DNA of 64,000 nt, from positions 434,001 to 498,000 of the forward strand of contig NZ_SRMB01000003.1 of assembly GCF_004745645.1 (NCBI RefSeq), in the 5' to 3' direction. This document shows, piece by piece, positions 17,103 through 25,092 of this stretch. The stretch comes from Hymenobacter metallicola. GTDB lineage: Bacteria; Bacteroidota; Bacteroidia; Cytophagales; Hymenobacteraceae. The position numbers were made by a program, and so were the translations under genes. The notes beneath the pieces were generated by a model that was not told the origin of the DNA, ran no database searches, and saw only the letters and a list, made by a program, of their open reading frames with translations. Positions within the stretch are counted from its first letter, which is position 1, and each line of letters opens with the position of its first letter.

Positions 17103-18155
17103 CTAGCGGTTGTACTGCTGCTGGTAGTATTGCTGGTAGGCGCCGCTGGTTACGTGCTCGAGCCACTCGGTGTTTTCCAGGTACCAATCCACGGTTTGGG
17201 CCAGGCCTTGCTCGAAGGTCACGGAGGGTTTCCAGCCCAGCTCATTCATGATTTTCGAGGAGTCGATGGCGTAGCGCAGGTCGTGGCCGGCGCGGTCGGT
17301 TACGTAGGTGATGAGCTTGCGTGAGGTACCCTTTTCGCGGCCGGTCTTTTCGTCGAGCACGTCGCAGAGCAGGTTAATCAGCTCAATATTCTGCCACTCG
17401 TTCACGCCGCCAATATTGTAGGTTTCGCCCACTTTGCCTTTGTGGAACACGGCATCAATGGCGGTGGCGTGGTCTTTCACGAACAGCCAGTCGCGCACGT
17501 TCTCGCCTTTGCCATACACCGGCACGGGCTGCCCGTGCTGAATGCGGTGAATAGCCAGCGGAATCAGCTTCTCAGGAAAGTGGTTGGGGCCGTAGTTGTT
17601 CGAGCAGTTGCTCAGCTTCACCGGCATGTGGTAGGTGTGGTACCAGGCCCGCACGAAGTGGTCGGAAGCCGCTTTCGAAGCTGAATAGGGCGAACGGGGG
17701 TCGTAGGGCGTGTCCTCGGTGAACATCTCGGGGCCCATTTCCAAGGAGCCGTACACCTCGTCGGTGCTGACGTGGTAGAAGGTTTTGCCTTCGTAGCCCA
17801 GCGGCTTCCACAGGTTTTTGGCCGCATTCAGCAAGTGCACCGTGCCCAGCACGTTCGTTTTCACGAAAGCCAGCGGGTCGGTGATGCTGCGGTCTACGTG
17901 CGACTCGGCCGCGAGGTGAATCACGGCGTCGGGCTCTTCGGTAGCAAACAGATGGTCGACGAAGGCCTGATCGGTAATGTCACCTTTCACCAAGCGGTAG
18001 TTAGGCGCATGCTCGATGTCACGCAGATTTTCCAGGTTGCCGGCGTAGGTCAGGGCATCCAGGTTCAGAATCTGATACTCAGGATACTTTGTTACGAACA
18101 GGCGCACCACGTGCGAGCCAATGAAGCCGGCCCCGCCGGTGATGATGATTTTCAT
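17103..18155 (-). CDS. rfbB: dTDP-glucose 4,6-dehydratase
   Basis: A 350-residue extended SDR enzyme converting dTDP-glucose to dTDP-4-keto-6-deoxyglucose. It carries the N-terminal TGGAGFIGSHVVRLF, the substrate-binding AAESHVDRSITDPLAFVKTNVLGT, the catalytic STDEVYGSL (Asp-Glu of the dehydratase), SPYSASKAASDHFVRAWYHTY, and NCSNNYGPNHFPEKLIP. These distinguish it from simple epimerases. It acts after RfbA. The next enzymes (RfbC/RfbD or an aminotransferase) must be encoded elsewhere. Confidence 0.97.
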   Translation of the reverse strand: MKIIITGGAGFIGSHVVRLFVTKYPEYQILNLDALTYAGNLENLRDIEHAPNYRLVKGDITDQAFVDHLFATEEPDAVIHLAAESHVDRSITDPLAFVKTNVLGTVHLLNAAKNLWKPLGYEGKTFYHVSTDEVYGSLEMGPEMFTEDTPYDPRSPYSASKAASDHFVRAWYHTYHMPVKLSNCSNNYGPNHFPEKLIPLAIHRIQHGQPVPVYGKGENVRDWLFVKDHATAIDAVFHKGKVGETYNIGGVNEWQNIELINLLCDVLDEKTGREKGTSRKLITYVTDRAGHDLRYAIDSSKIMNELGWKPSVTFEQGLAQTVDWYLENTEWLEHVTSGAYQQYYQQQYNR

Positions 18156-18213
18156 GATTAGGAGGTTTTAATAAGCTGTCCGGCGGCCGGTTGGGGCTAC
18201 CTGATGCGTTTTG

Positions 18214-19239
18214 TTATTTTGCCAAAGCCTGCTGCCACTTCCAGGAGCTAGCCAAGGCCTCGTCCAGGGTAGCCGTAGTTTTAAAGCCCAGTTCCTGCGT
18301 CGCCTTGGTCACATCGGCGTAAATGGCGGGCACGTCGCCGGTGCGTGGTGGCCCGATGGTATAGTTCAGCTTCTGACCGGTAGCCCGCTCAAAGGCCTGC
18401 ACCACTTCCAGCACGCTGTTGCCGCGGCCCGTGCCCACGTTAAAGGTTTCTACCGCCTCGCCTGTGGCATCGAGCAGGCGTTGCACGGCCACCACGTGGG
18501 CCTTGGCCAGGTCGACCACGTGCACGTAGTCCCGGATGTTGGTCCCGTCGGGCGTGTCGTAGGTATCGCCGTAGATGGTCAGCTTCTCCCGGATGCCGGC
18601 GGCCGTCTGGGTGATAAAGGGCACCAGGTTGTTGGGCACGCCCAAAGGCAGCTCGCCAATGCGGGCCGAAGCGTGGGCCCCAATCGGGTTGAAGTAGCGC
18701 AGCAGAATGGTCCGGATGGCGCTGTTCGACACGGAAGCCACGTCGTTGAGGATATCCTCGCAGATTTTCTTGGTATTGCCGTAGGGCGACGTCGCTGGCT
18801 TGGTCGGGGTCTGCTCGGTTACGGGCAGCTGGTCCGGAATGCCGTATACGGTGCACGACGACGAGAAAACCAGATTAACCACGCCGTAGTCAGGCATCAC
18901 CTTGAGCAGCGTGATGAGCGAACCGACGTTGTTCTGGTAGTACTTCAGCGGCTGCTGCACCGACTCACCCACCGCTTTGTAGGCGGCAAAGTGAATGATG
19001 CCGCGAATGTCCGACTCCTGGTCGAACACGCCGCGCAGGGCTGCTTCGTCGCCACAGTCGATGTTGTAGCAAGGCACGGCCTCCCCCAGAATGTCCTTCA
19101 GGCCATCCAGCACCGTTTCCTGGGAGTTGCTGAAGTTGTCGATAATAATCGGCTGGTAGCCGGCCTCAAACAGCTCAACCACCGCGTGGGAGCCAATGTA
19201 GCCGGCCCCGCCCGTCACCACGATTTTCGTACGTTCCAT
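18214..19239 (-). CDS. galE: UDP-glucose 4-epimerase
   Basis: A 341-residue extended SDR interconverting UDP-glucose and UDP-galactose. Seen are VTGGAGYIGSHAVVELFEAGYQ, the NAD-site DNFSNS, HFAAYKAVGESVQQPLKYYQNN, the Ser-Tyr-Lys set (SSSCTVYG and SPYGNTKKICEDIL) and LRYFNPIGAHASARIGE. These are the standard GalE landmarks at the normal length. It lies inside the sugar-nucleotide operon, 85 bases after the dehydrogenase gene, and probably serves polysaccharide synthesis rather than galactose use, as no other Leloir genes are present. Confidence 0.96.
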   Translation of the reverse strand: MERTKIVVTGGAGYIGSHAVVELFEAGYQPIIIDNFSNSQETVLDGLKDILGEAVPCYNIDCGDEAALRGVFDQESDIRGIIHFAAYKAVGESVQQPLKYYQNNVGSLITLLKVMPDYGVVNLVFSSSCTVYGIPDQLPVTEQTPTKPATSPYGNTKKICEDILNDVASVSNSAIRTILLRYFNPIGAHASARIGELPLGVPNNLVPFITQTAAGIREKLTIYGDTYDTPDGTNIRDYVHVVDLAKAHVVAVQRLLDATGEAVETFNVGTGRGNSVLEVVQAFERATGQKLNYTIGPPRTGDVPAIYADVTKATQELGFKTTATLDEALASSWKWQQALAK

Positions 19240-19244
19240 TGCTT

Positions 19245-19318
19245 GGTTTTTTGTTTTTGGTTTTTGGTTTTTGGCCCCGGCCTATCGTAGCCAAAAACCA
19301 AAAACAAATAGCTAAAAA
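19245..19318. repeat. TTTTTGG tandem repeat and inverted repeat between galE and the dehydrogenase
   Basis: Three consecutive TTTTTGG units (about 19254-19274) face CCAAAAACCAAAAAC (19291-19305), giving perfect 16-base arms at 19260-19275 and 19290-19305 with a 14-base loop. A further TAAAAACC lies just beyond. Read on the minus strand the hairpin is followed by T-rich DNA, so it may attenuate or terminate transcription after the dehydrogenase gene, or stabilise the operon mRNA. Confidence 0.6.
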
Positions 19319-19324
19319 CCAGAT

Positions 19325-20623
19325 TTACAGGCTCCAGTACTGAATGCCGTTCATCTTGCCGCGGTATAGGCCTTTGATGTCGACCAGCACGGGGTTTTCG
19401 GAGGTAATGGACTGGAAGTACGCTTCATCCAGGGCCAGGTAGGGCTGGTGGCTTACGGCCACGATTACCGCGTCGTAGTCCTTACGGATTTCATTTTCGG
19501 GAATCAGGCGGAAGCCGTACTCGTGGTGCAGCTCGTCGGAGTCCGCGTGCGGGTCCACGATGTCGACGTTCACCGAGAAGTTCTTCAGCTCCTGAATCAC
19601 GTCGGCCACCTTGGAGTTGCGGATGTCTTCCACGTTTTCCTTGAAGGTCGCGCCCATCACCAGCACCCGGCTTTTGGCCACGTCCTTGCCCTGCTTAATC
19701 ATCATCTGCACCGTTTTGCGGGCGATGTAGGCTCCCATGTTGTCGTTAGTGGTCCGGCCGCTCAGAATCACTTTCGCGTCGTAGCCCAGCTCCTTGGCCT
19801 TGTAGGTCAGGTAGTAAGGATCTACGCCGATGCAGTGGCCGCCCACCAGGCCGGGCGAGAACTTCAGGAAGTTCCACTTGGTACCAGCGGCTTCGAGCAC
19901 CTCGTAGGTGTTGATGCTCATGCGGTCGAAAATCATCGACAGCTCGTTCATCAAGGCAATGTTGACGTCGCGCTGGGTGTTTTCGATGATCTTGGCGGCC
20001 TCGGCCACCTTAATGCTGCTGGCGCGGTGTACGCCGGCCTTCACCACCAGTTCGTAAAGCTTGGCAATGATGTCGAGCGACTCCTCGTCGCAACCGCTCA
20101 CCACCTTCACAATGCTGGTCAGGGTGTGCTCCTTGTCGCCGGGGTTGATACGCTCGGGCGAGTAGCCCACTTTAAAGTCACCGTTGGCGAAGCTCAGGCC
20201 TGAGAGCTTTTCCATTACTGGAATGCAGTCTTCCTCGGTGCAGCCGGGGTACACGGTGCTTTCAAACACCACGTAGTCGCCTTTCTTGAGCACTTTGCCC
20301 ACGCTGCTCGAAGCACCCAACAGGGGTTTGAGGTCAGGCATGGCGTGCTCGTCGATGGGTGTGGGCACGGCCACGATAAAGAACGTAGCCTCCCGTAGCA
20401 CGTCCAGCGAATCGGTGAAGGTGATGTCGCAGCCTTCGAAGTCCTTGGCCTCCAACTCGCCGCTGGGGTCAATGTTATTGCGCATCAAATCCACGCGGGC
20501 GGCGTTGATGTCGAAGCCGATAACGCTGAGCTTGCGGGCAAATTCGAGGGCGATGGGCAGGCCCACGTAGCCGAGGCCGATGACGGCCAGTTTGGTCTGT
20601 TTCTGGAGGAGTTGCTCGTACAC
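19325..20623 (-). CDS. UDP-N-acetylhexosamine 6-dehydrogenase (WbpA/TviB type)
   Basis: A 432-residue NAD-dependent nucleotide-sugar dehydrogenase oxidising C6 of a UDP-sugar to the uronic acid. It shows the Rossmann start LAVIGLGYVGLPIALEFARK, the catalytic-loop GLVGGHCIGVDPYYLTYKA with the active Cys, and the C-terminal domain with VLVMGATFKENVEDIRNSKV. The GGHCIGVDPYYL form favours UDP-HexNAc over UDP-glucose dehydrogenases. I chose the GTG at 20623 (VYEQLLQKQTK), which leaves 16 bases after the preceding gene. A longer ORF to 20746 would overlap that gene by about 100 bases. Confidence 0.92.
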   Translation of the reverse strand: MYEQLLQKQTKLAVIGLGYVGLPIALEFARKLSVIGFDINAARVDLMRNNIDPSGELEAKDFEGCDITFTDSLDVLREATFFIVAVPTPIDEHAMPDLKPLLGASSSVGKVLKKGDYVVFESTVYPGCTEEDCIPVMEKLSGLSFANGDFKVGYSPERINPGDKEHTLTSIVKVVSGCDEESLDIIAKLYELVVKAGVHRASSIKVAEAAKIIENTQRDVNIALMNELSMIFDRMSINTYEVLEAAGTKWNFLKFSPGLVGGHCIGVDPYYLTYKAKELGYDAKVILSGRTTNDNMGAYIARKTVQMMIKQGKDVAKSRVLVMGATFKENVEDIRNSKVADVIQELKNFSVNVDIVDPHADSDELHHEYGFRLIPENEIRKDYDAVIVAVSHQPYLALDEAYFQSITSENPVLVDIKGLYRGKMNGIQYWSL

Positions 20624-20639
20624 GTTGCGAAATTCAGAG

Positions 20640-21230
20640 TTAGCGGATGCTAATACGGGAAACCTGATGATTGGTAAGCAAATATTGTTCGCCACTTTCC
20701 GGACACGTGGCGTATCCGGCCGGGTCGAACTGCAGCCGGTGCCCAAAGGCGCTTATCCAGCCGTGCTGCCGGGCTGGGTTGCCATATACTAACGCATACG
20801 GCTGCACGTCCTTGGTAACCACCGAGCCCGCCCCGACAAAGGCATATTCGCCCAGCCGTACGCCGCACACGATGGTGCTGTTGGCCCCGATGCTCACGCC
20901 CTTTTCCAGCACCGTGGGCTGGTACTGGTCGCGGCGCACGACGGCGCTGCGCGGGTTGCGCACGTTGGTAAACACCACGGACGGGCCCAGGAACACGTCG
21001 TCGGCACACTCGACGCCGGTGTACAGGCTCACGTTGTTCTGGACCTTCACGTTGCGGCCCAGCTTCACCCCGTCGGCAATCATAACGTTCTGGCCGATGC
21101 TGCACTTTTCGCCCAGCTCACAGCCGGGCATCAGGTGGGCAAAGTGCCAGATGCGGCACCCGTCTCCAATGCGGCAGCCTTCGTCGAGGACGGCGGTAGG
21201 GTGCGCATAGTAAGCAGGAGCATCCGTCAC
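20640..21230 (-). CDS. left-handed beta-helix acetyltransferase, WbpD-like
   Basis: A 196-residue hexapeptide-repeat transferase of the type that N-acetylates 3-amino UDP-sugars (UDP-GlcNAc3N-uronate in WbpD). Hexapeptide turns run from AVLDEGCRIGDGCRIWHF through CSIGQNVMIADGVKLGRN, and the acceptor-site segment NNVSLYTGVECADDVFLGPSVVFTNVRNPR is characteristic. The C-terminus holds YALVYGNPARQHGWI. An ATG at 21290 is in frame, but an exact -7 element lies at 21272-21279, so I favour the GTG at 21230. It is the first gene of the operon. Confidence 0.85.
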   Translation of the reverse strand: MTDAPAYYAHPTAVLDEGCRIGDGCRIWHFAHLMPGCELGEKCSIGQNVMIADGVKLGRNVKVQNNVSLYTGVECADDVFLGPSVVFTNVRNPRSAVVRRDQYQPTVLEKGVSIGANSTIVCGVRLGEYAFVGAGSVVTKDVQPYALVYGNPARQHGWISAFGHRLQFDPAGYATCPESGEQYLLTNHQVSRISIR

Positions 21231-21271
21231 AGAGGAGAAGCTTGGGGTCAGGTCGGCAGTTTTTGAGCCCG

Positions 21272-21279
21272 CAAAGGTA
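21272..21279 (-). promoter_or_regulatory. promoter -7 element TACCTTTG of the sugar-nucleotide operon
   Basis: The minus strand reads TACCTTTGCGG, an exact and typical Bacteroidota -7 element. Transcription would begin near 21265, about 35 bases before the GTG at 21230, and would exclude the ATG at 21290. Confidence 0.5.
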
Positions 21280-21359
21280 GGGCTTTTCAAAGGTTTGTCG
21301 GTTAAGATGCGGAGAAGTTTAGCCGCCGGCCCGTAGCACGCGGTTTGGTAGTGAGAAGC

Positions 21360-22223
21360 TTACCCGTTTTTGGTGGCCCGCACCATCCGGTCTTTGCCAA
21401 AAATATCCTGACGCGGCTCAACCGTAGTATAGCCCTGTTCTTGCAGCAGCCCAACCAGCTCAGCGGCGTACTGCTCGTTGATTTCGAAGTACAGGGCGCC
21501 ACCCGGCCGCAGCCAGCGCTGCCCCAGCTGCCCGATGCGGCGGTAGAATAACAGCGGGTCGTGGTTGGGTACAAACAGGGCCGTGGCGGGCTCGTAGTCC
21601 AGCACATTGCGCCGCATCAGGGGCCGTTCATTCTCCAGCACGTAGGGCGGGTTGCTGACCAGCACCGCCACCGAGCCAGCGTCCACAGCCGCCGGCTCCT
21701 GGGTTAAGATGTCGGCCTGTACAAACGTTACCGGGCTGTGGTAGCGGGCCGCGTTGCGGCGGGCTACTTCCAGGGCCGCTTCGGAAATATCTACGCCCAC
21801 GACGCGCTGTGGCCGCAGGGCCTGCTGCAGGGCAATGGGGATGCAGCCGCTGCCGGTGCCAATATCGACTATGGTCAAGTCGGTTTGGCCGTGCTGCTCG
21901 GCACTAATCAGGGCCACCAGCTCCTCAGTTTCAGGTCGCGGAATCAGGGTGGCCGGCGTTACTTCCAGCTCCAGACCGGCAAAGTAGGCCACGCCCAGCA
22001 CGTATTGCACCGGCTCGTGCTGCACCAGCCGCGCCTGCACGGCGGTAACCTGCTCAACCATTGCCGGCGCCACTTCCTCACCGGCCCGCATTCGGCGCTG
22101 CAGGGGCGACATCTGGAGCACGTGCTCCATGACCATTGCGGCTATGCTGGCGGCTTCGGCCTCCGGATAAACGGCCTGCAGGGCGGTGGCAAGCGCCGTG
22201 GTCAGCTGGCGAACAGTAGGCAT
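21360..22223 (-). CDS. prmC: peptide chain release factor N5-glutamine methyltransferase
   Basis: A 287-residue SAM-dependent methyltransferase that modifies the GGQ glutamine of release factors 1 and 2. The N-terminal helical domain holds LIPRPETEELVALI near residue 90. The Rossmann domain has VDIGTGSGCIPIALQ as SAM motif I, VVGVDISEAALEVA next, and the catalytic NPPY tetrapeptide in VLVSNPPYVLENER near 185. Length and motif order are those of PrmC/HemK. It is transcribed alone, divergent from ribD. Confidence 0.95.
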   Translation of the reverse strand: MPTVRQLTTALATALQAVYPEAEAASIAAMVMEHVLQMSPLQRRMRAGEEVAPAMVEQVTAVQARLVQHEPVQYVLGVAYFAGLELEVTPATLIPRPETEELVALISAEQHGQTDLTIVDIGTGSGCIPIALQQALRPQRVVGVDISEAALEVARRNAARYHSPVTFVQADILTQEPAAVDAGSVAVLVSNPPYVLENERPLMRRNVLDYEPATALFVPNHDPLLFYRRIGQLGQRWLRPGGALYFEINEQYAAELVGLLQEQGYTTVEPRQDIFGKDRMVRATKNG

Positions 22224-22278
22224 AGAAAAAGCAGAACAGATGAAACTCGACCAGTGACACAGCTCGGGGGCAAGTGCG

Positions 22279-22301
22279 TACCTTCGGCACCTGCAAAGTT
22301 A
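22279..22301. promoter_or_regulatory. divergent promoter region of prmC and ribD
   Basis: On the minus strand TAACTTTG (22301-22294) is an exact TAnnTTTG match, about 70 bases before prmC. On the plus strand TACCTTCG (22279-22286) is one base off consensus, 29 bases before the ribD ATG. The two elements lie almost back to back. Confidence 0.4.
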
Positions 22302-22315
22302 CGCGCTAACCCACC

Positions 22316-23350
22316 ATGACCGACTTTGACGCTTTAATGATGCGCCGGGCCCTGGACCTGGCCCGCCTGGGTACCGGCTACGCCCGCCCCAATCCCTTAG
22401 TCGGCTGCGTAGTCACGCACGAGGGCCGCATCATTGGGGAAGGCTGGCACCGGCAGTATGGCGGCCCCCACGCCGAAGTAAACGCCCTGGCCTCGGTGGC
22501 CGACCAACGCCTGCTCGCACAAAGCCGGGTGTATGTAACGCTGGAGCCTTGCTCCCACTTCGGCAAAACCCCACCCTGCGCCGACTTACTGATTGCCAAG
22601 GGCGTGAAGAACGTGGTAGTCTGCAACCTCGACCCCAATCCGCTGGTGGCCGGCCAGGGGCTGGAAAGGCTACGGGCCGCCGGCATCCAGGTCGAAACCG
22701 GGGTGCTGGAAACCGAAGGACGCTGGCTCAACCGGCGGTTTTTCACGTTTCAGGAAAAAAAACGCCCCTACGTGGTGCTCAAGTGGGCCGAAACGGCCGA
22801 CGGCTACCTGGCCGGGCCGTATTTCCAGCCGGTGCGCATCAGTGGGCCTCTGGCCCAGGCGGCCGTGCACCAGTGGCGCACCGAGGAGCAGGCCATTCTC
22901 ATCGGCACCCGCACCGCCCTGCATGACAACCCCCGCCTCAACGCCCGGGAGTGGCCGGGCCAGAACCCGATTCGTGTCGTTATCGACAAGAACCTGAGCT
23001 TGCCGCCTTCCCATCATTTGTTTGACGGACAGCAGCCCACACTGGTCTATACCTACCGGGAGCGGGCCACCAAGGACAACCTGGGCTATATCACGCTGTC
23101 GGAGGCCGACGACCTGTTTCCCCAGCTGTTTGCCAACCTTTACCAGCGCAATGTGCAGTCGGTGCTGGTGGAAGGTGGGCCCACGGTACTCAGCTCCCTG
23201 CTGCGCGACGGGCTCTGGGACGAAATGCGGATTCTGCGCAGCCGCCACAAGCTCGGCGGCGGCATTGCCGCGCCCAAGCACGGCCTCTCGGGCCTGCACG
23301 AGCAGTTCACCCTCGGCGACGACGACGTTTTTGTATACTACAACCGGTGA
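22316..23350 (+). CDS. ribD: bifunctional riboflavin-synthesis deaminase/reductase
   Basis: A 344-residue cytoplasmic enzyme for the second and third steps of riboflavin synthesis. The N-terminal cytidine-deaminase-like zinc domain (residues of about 1-145) has GGPHAEVNALASV and VTLEPCSHFGKTPPCADLLI, supplying the His-Ala-Glu and PCxxxGxxxxC metal site. The C-terminal reductase domain (about 150-344) has RPYVVLKWAETADGYLA, IGTRTALHDNPRLNAR and VEGGPTVLSSLL, which bind NADPH and substrate. Other rib genes are not in the window. Confidence 0.96.
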   Translation: MTDFDALMMRRALDLARLGTGYARPNPLVGCVVTHEGRIIGEGWHRQYGGPHAEVNALASVADQRLLAQSRVYVTLEPCSHFGKTPPCADLLIAKGVKNVVVCNLDPNPLVAGQGLERLRAAGIQVETGVLETEGRWLNRRFFTFQEKKRPYVVLKWAETADGYLAGPYFQPVRISGPLAQAAVHQWRTEEQAILIGTRTALHDNPRLNAREWPGQNPIRVVIDKNLSLPPSHHLFDGQQPTLVYTYRERATKDNLGYITLSEADDLFPQLFANLYQRNVQSVLVEGGPTVLSSLLRDGLWDEMRILRSRHKLGGGIAAPKHGLSGLHEQFTLGDDDVFVYYNR

Positions 23351-23503
23351 AATGGTGAACTAGTGAGATGGTGAGTTGGCGTTCAACGAGTGCCCGTGAA
23401 ACAAAATAAACCTCTGCCATCCTTTTGCCATTTCATCTGTTTTACCCGCGCAATACCACACCAGCCAACTACTCCCTCACCCTCTTACCAGTTTACCACT
23501 TCA
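23346..23503. repeat. imperfect inverted repeat, TGAAATGGTGAACTAGTGAG family, copy 1
   Basis: The left arm (about 23346-23377) reads TGAAATGGTGAACTAGTGAG followed by ATGGTGAG. The right arm (about 23463-23503) is its imperfect complement (CTCACCCTCTTACCAGTTTACCACTTCA). The arms flank about 85 bases without coding signs, between ribD and the GAF-domain gene. A related pair lies at 24990-25084. Confidence 0.55.
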
Positions 23504-23985
23504 TGGCTGAAGAACTCATCCTCGACACGACACTTACCAAAGCGGAAAAATACCGCCAGCTCCTGCCCCAGATTGAGGCCCTGACTACCGGGGAGCCCGA
23601 CTTAGTAGCCAACCTGGCTAATACGGCGGCGGCGCTGCGCCAGGCTTTCGGCTTTTTCTGGGTCGGCTTTTACCTGGTTAAGAACGACGAGCTGGTGCTG
23701 GGTCCGTTTCAGGGCCCCATTGCCTGCACCCGCATCCGGCACGGCAAAGGCGTGTGCGGCAGCAGCTGGGCCCAGGCCCAAACCCTGCTCGTGCCCGACG
23801 TAGAGCAGTTTCCCGGCCACATTGCCTGTAGCTCGGAGTCCAAGTCCGAAATTGTGGTGCCCATTCTCAAGGATGGCCAAGTTGTGGCCGTACTCGACGT
23901 GGACAGTGACCAGCTCAACGACTTCGACCACGACGACCAAGCGGCTCTGGAGCAGCTAATGCAGCAGGCCGCCACGTGGTTTTAG
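23503..23985 (+). CDS. GAF-domain free methionine-(R)-sulfoxide reductase
   Basis: A 160-residue single-GAF-domain enzyme that reduces free L-methionine-(R)-sulfoxide, protecting against oxidative damage. The family's three conserved cysteines are present: Cys75 (GPIACTRI), Cys85 (GKGVCGSSW) and Cys109 (HIACSSESKSEIVVPI), together with FFWVGFYLV near residue 51 and VLDVDSDQLNDFDHDD near 135. This is the complete catalytic and resolving set of fRMsr. The ATG at 23503 gives the usual short N-terminus; the ORF extends upstream only into the palindromic repeat. Confidence 0.93.
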   Translation: MAEELILDTTLTKAEKYRQLLPQIEALTTGEPDLVANLANTAAALRQAFGFFWVGFYLVKNDELVLGPFQGPIACTRIRHGKGVCGSSWAQAQTLLVPDVEQFPGHIACSSESKSEIVVPILKDGQVVAVLDVDSDQLNDFDHDDQAALEQLMQQAATWF

Positions 23986-24075
23986 GCAAGTAGCACTGCG
24001 TAGTTCGTGCGGCTGAACGATTCGACTGGCGCGGGTCATCGAGCCAGACAGTTTGCGCGGCTCCGTGCCACCAAA

Positions 24076-24112
24076 CAAAAAGGCCCGCAGCACGAAGCTG
24101 CGGGCCTTTTTG
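24076..24112. terminator. bidirectional terminator
   Basis: Arms CAAAAAGGCCCGCAG (24076-24090) and CTGCGGGCCTTTTTG (24098-24112) with a 7-base loop, between the convergent fRMsr and psd genes. Confidence 0.92.
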
Positions 24113-24131
24113 TTGTATAGTAGAAACCGCC

Positions 24132-24818
24132 TTAGCTGCCGAACAGCGTGGGCTGGCTGGTCTTGAGCTGGGCAATAACCGTTTGGCCGCCTTTTACCTT
24201 CTCCCCGATCTGCACTTTCACTTCCGTATCGAGCGGCACAAACAAATCGACGCGGGAGCCGAACTTGATAAAGCCGAACTCCTCACCCTGGCTTACTTCG
24301 TCGCCTTCGTTCACGTACCACACGATGCGGCGGGCCATGGCGCCGGCAATCTGGCGGAACAAAACCATGGGGCCGGCTTCGGACTGCACCACGACGGTCG
24401 TCCGCTCGTTTTTGGTGCTGCTTTTGGGGTGCCAAGCCACCAGGTAGTTGCCGGGATGATACTTGAAGTAGCGCACGATGCCCGAAATCGGGTTGCGGGT
24501 GATGTGCACGTTAATCGGCGACATGAAGATGCTGATCTGCTTGCGCATATCGTCGAAGTACTCGGGCTCGTGCACATCCTCAATTACCACCACCTTGCCG
24601 TCGGCGGGGGCAATGAGCAGATCCTCGTGGGTGAGCAGGTTGCGAAACGGGCTGCGGAAAAACTGCAGCAGCAGCAGAAACGCAATAACCGAGGCTCCGA
24701 CAAAAATGCGGTTGAAAGTAACGGCGCGGGCGTTGAACTGGAACAGCAACAGATTGACGGCCAACAGGGCCAGCAACGTAAAAAATAAGATGCGTCGTCC
24801 TTCTTTGTGAATCTTCAT
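24132..24818 (-). CDS. psd: phosphatidylserine decarboxylase, short proenzyme form
   Basis: A 228-residue membrane-associated enzyme making phosphatidylethanolamine. Two N-terminal hydrophobic segments (residues of about 10-28 and 36-52) precede the decarboxylase domain: LLIAPADGKVVVIEDV, SIFMSPINVHITRNPISG, HPGNYLVAWHPKSSTKNERTTVVV and QIAGAMARRIV. The self-cleavage site is Gly187-Ser188 in IKFGSRVDLF, where Ser becomes the pyruvoyl group. The length fits the short PsdA type. cdsA, two genes away, acts in the same phospholipid pathway. Confidence 0.95.
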   Translation of the reverse strand: MKIHKEGRRILFFTLLALLAVNLLLFQFNARAVTFNRIFVGASVIAFLLLLQFFRSPFRNLLTHEDLLIAPADGKVVVIEDVHEPEYFDDMRKQISIFMSPINVHITRNPISGIVRYFKYHPGNYLVAWHPKSSTKNERTTVVVQSEAGPMVLFRQIAGAMARRIVWYVNEGDEVSQGEEFGFIKFGSRVDLFVPLDTEVKVQIGEKVKGGQTVIAQLKTSQPTLFGS

Positions 24819-24937
24819 ATATCGCAGATTAGCGCTGAGTCAGGAATCAAATTTTGCTGGTTCAGACGCTATTATCAGAAACAGAAGCTGGCGAAATAAT
24901 ATCCCCAGCTAAACCATTACGTGTCAAACTACACAAA

Positions 24938-24967
24938 GATAGCCCGAGCCTCCCGGCCCGGGCTATC
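24938..24967 (-). terminator. probable terminator of the glutamate dehydrogenase gene, overlapping a psd promoter element
   Basis: Perfect 9-base arms GATAGCCCG (24938-24946) and CGGGCTATC (24959-24967). On the minus strand the stem runs into TTTG, and the same bases form TATCTTTG (24941-24934), an exact -7 element for psd. Another exact element, TATATTTG, lies at 24981-24974. Confidence 0.5.
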
Positions 24968-24989
24968 CGAAAGCAAATATAGTAGGGAG

Positions 24990-25084
24990 ACCGTGAAATT
25001 GTGAACTCGTAAAATGGTGAGCTTTGGTTCTGCTGGCGCAGTTTGCGCAGTTTAAACAAACTCACCATTTGACCATTTCACGAG
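24990..25084. repeat. imperfect inverted repeat, TGAAATGGTGAACTAGTGAG family, copy 2
   Basis: GTGAAATTGTGAACTCGTAA followed by AATGGTGAG (about 24991-25020) faces CTCACCATTTGACCATTTCA and CGAGTTC (about 25061-25087). It lies directly after the glutamate dehydrogenase stop, has the same sequence family as 23346-23503, and may add hairpin structure to the mRNA end. Confidence 0.55.
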
Positions 25085-25092
25085 TTCCGCGC

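Noticed and set aside
18211..19290. Plus-strand ORF of 359 codons opposite galE
   Set aside because: It is a shadow of high G+C content; the minus strand encodes a complete GalE.
19245..19318. Repeat units as a CRISPR array
   Set aside because: The units are 7-base low-complexity repeats without spacers, and no cas genes are present.
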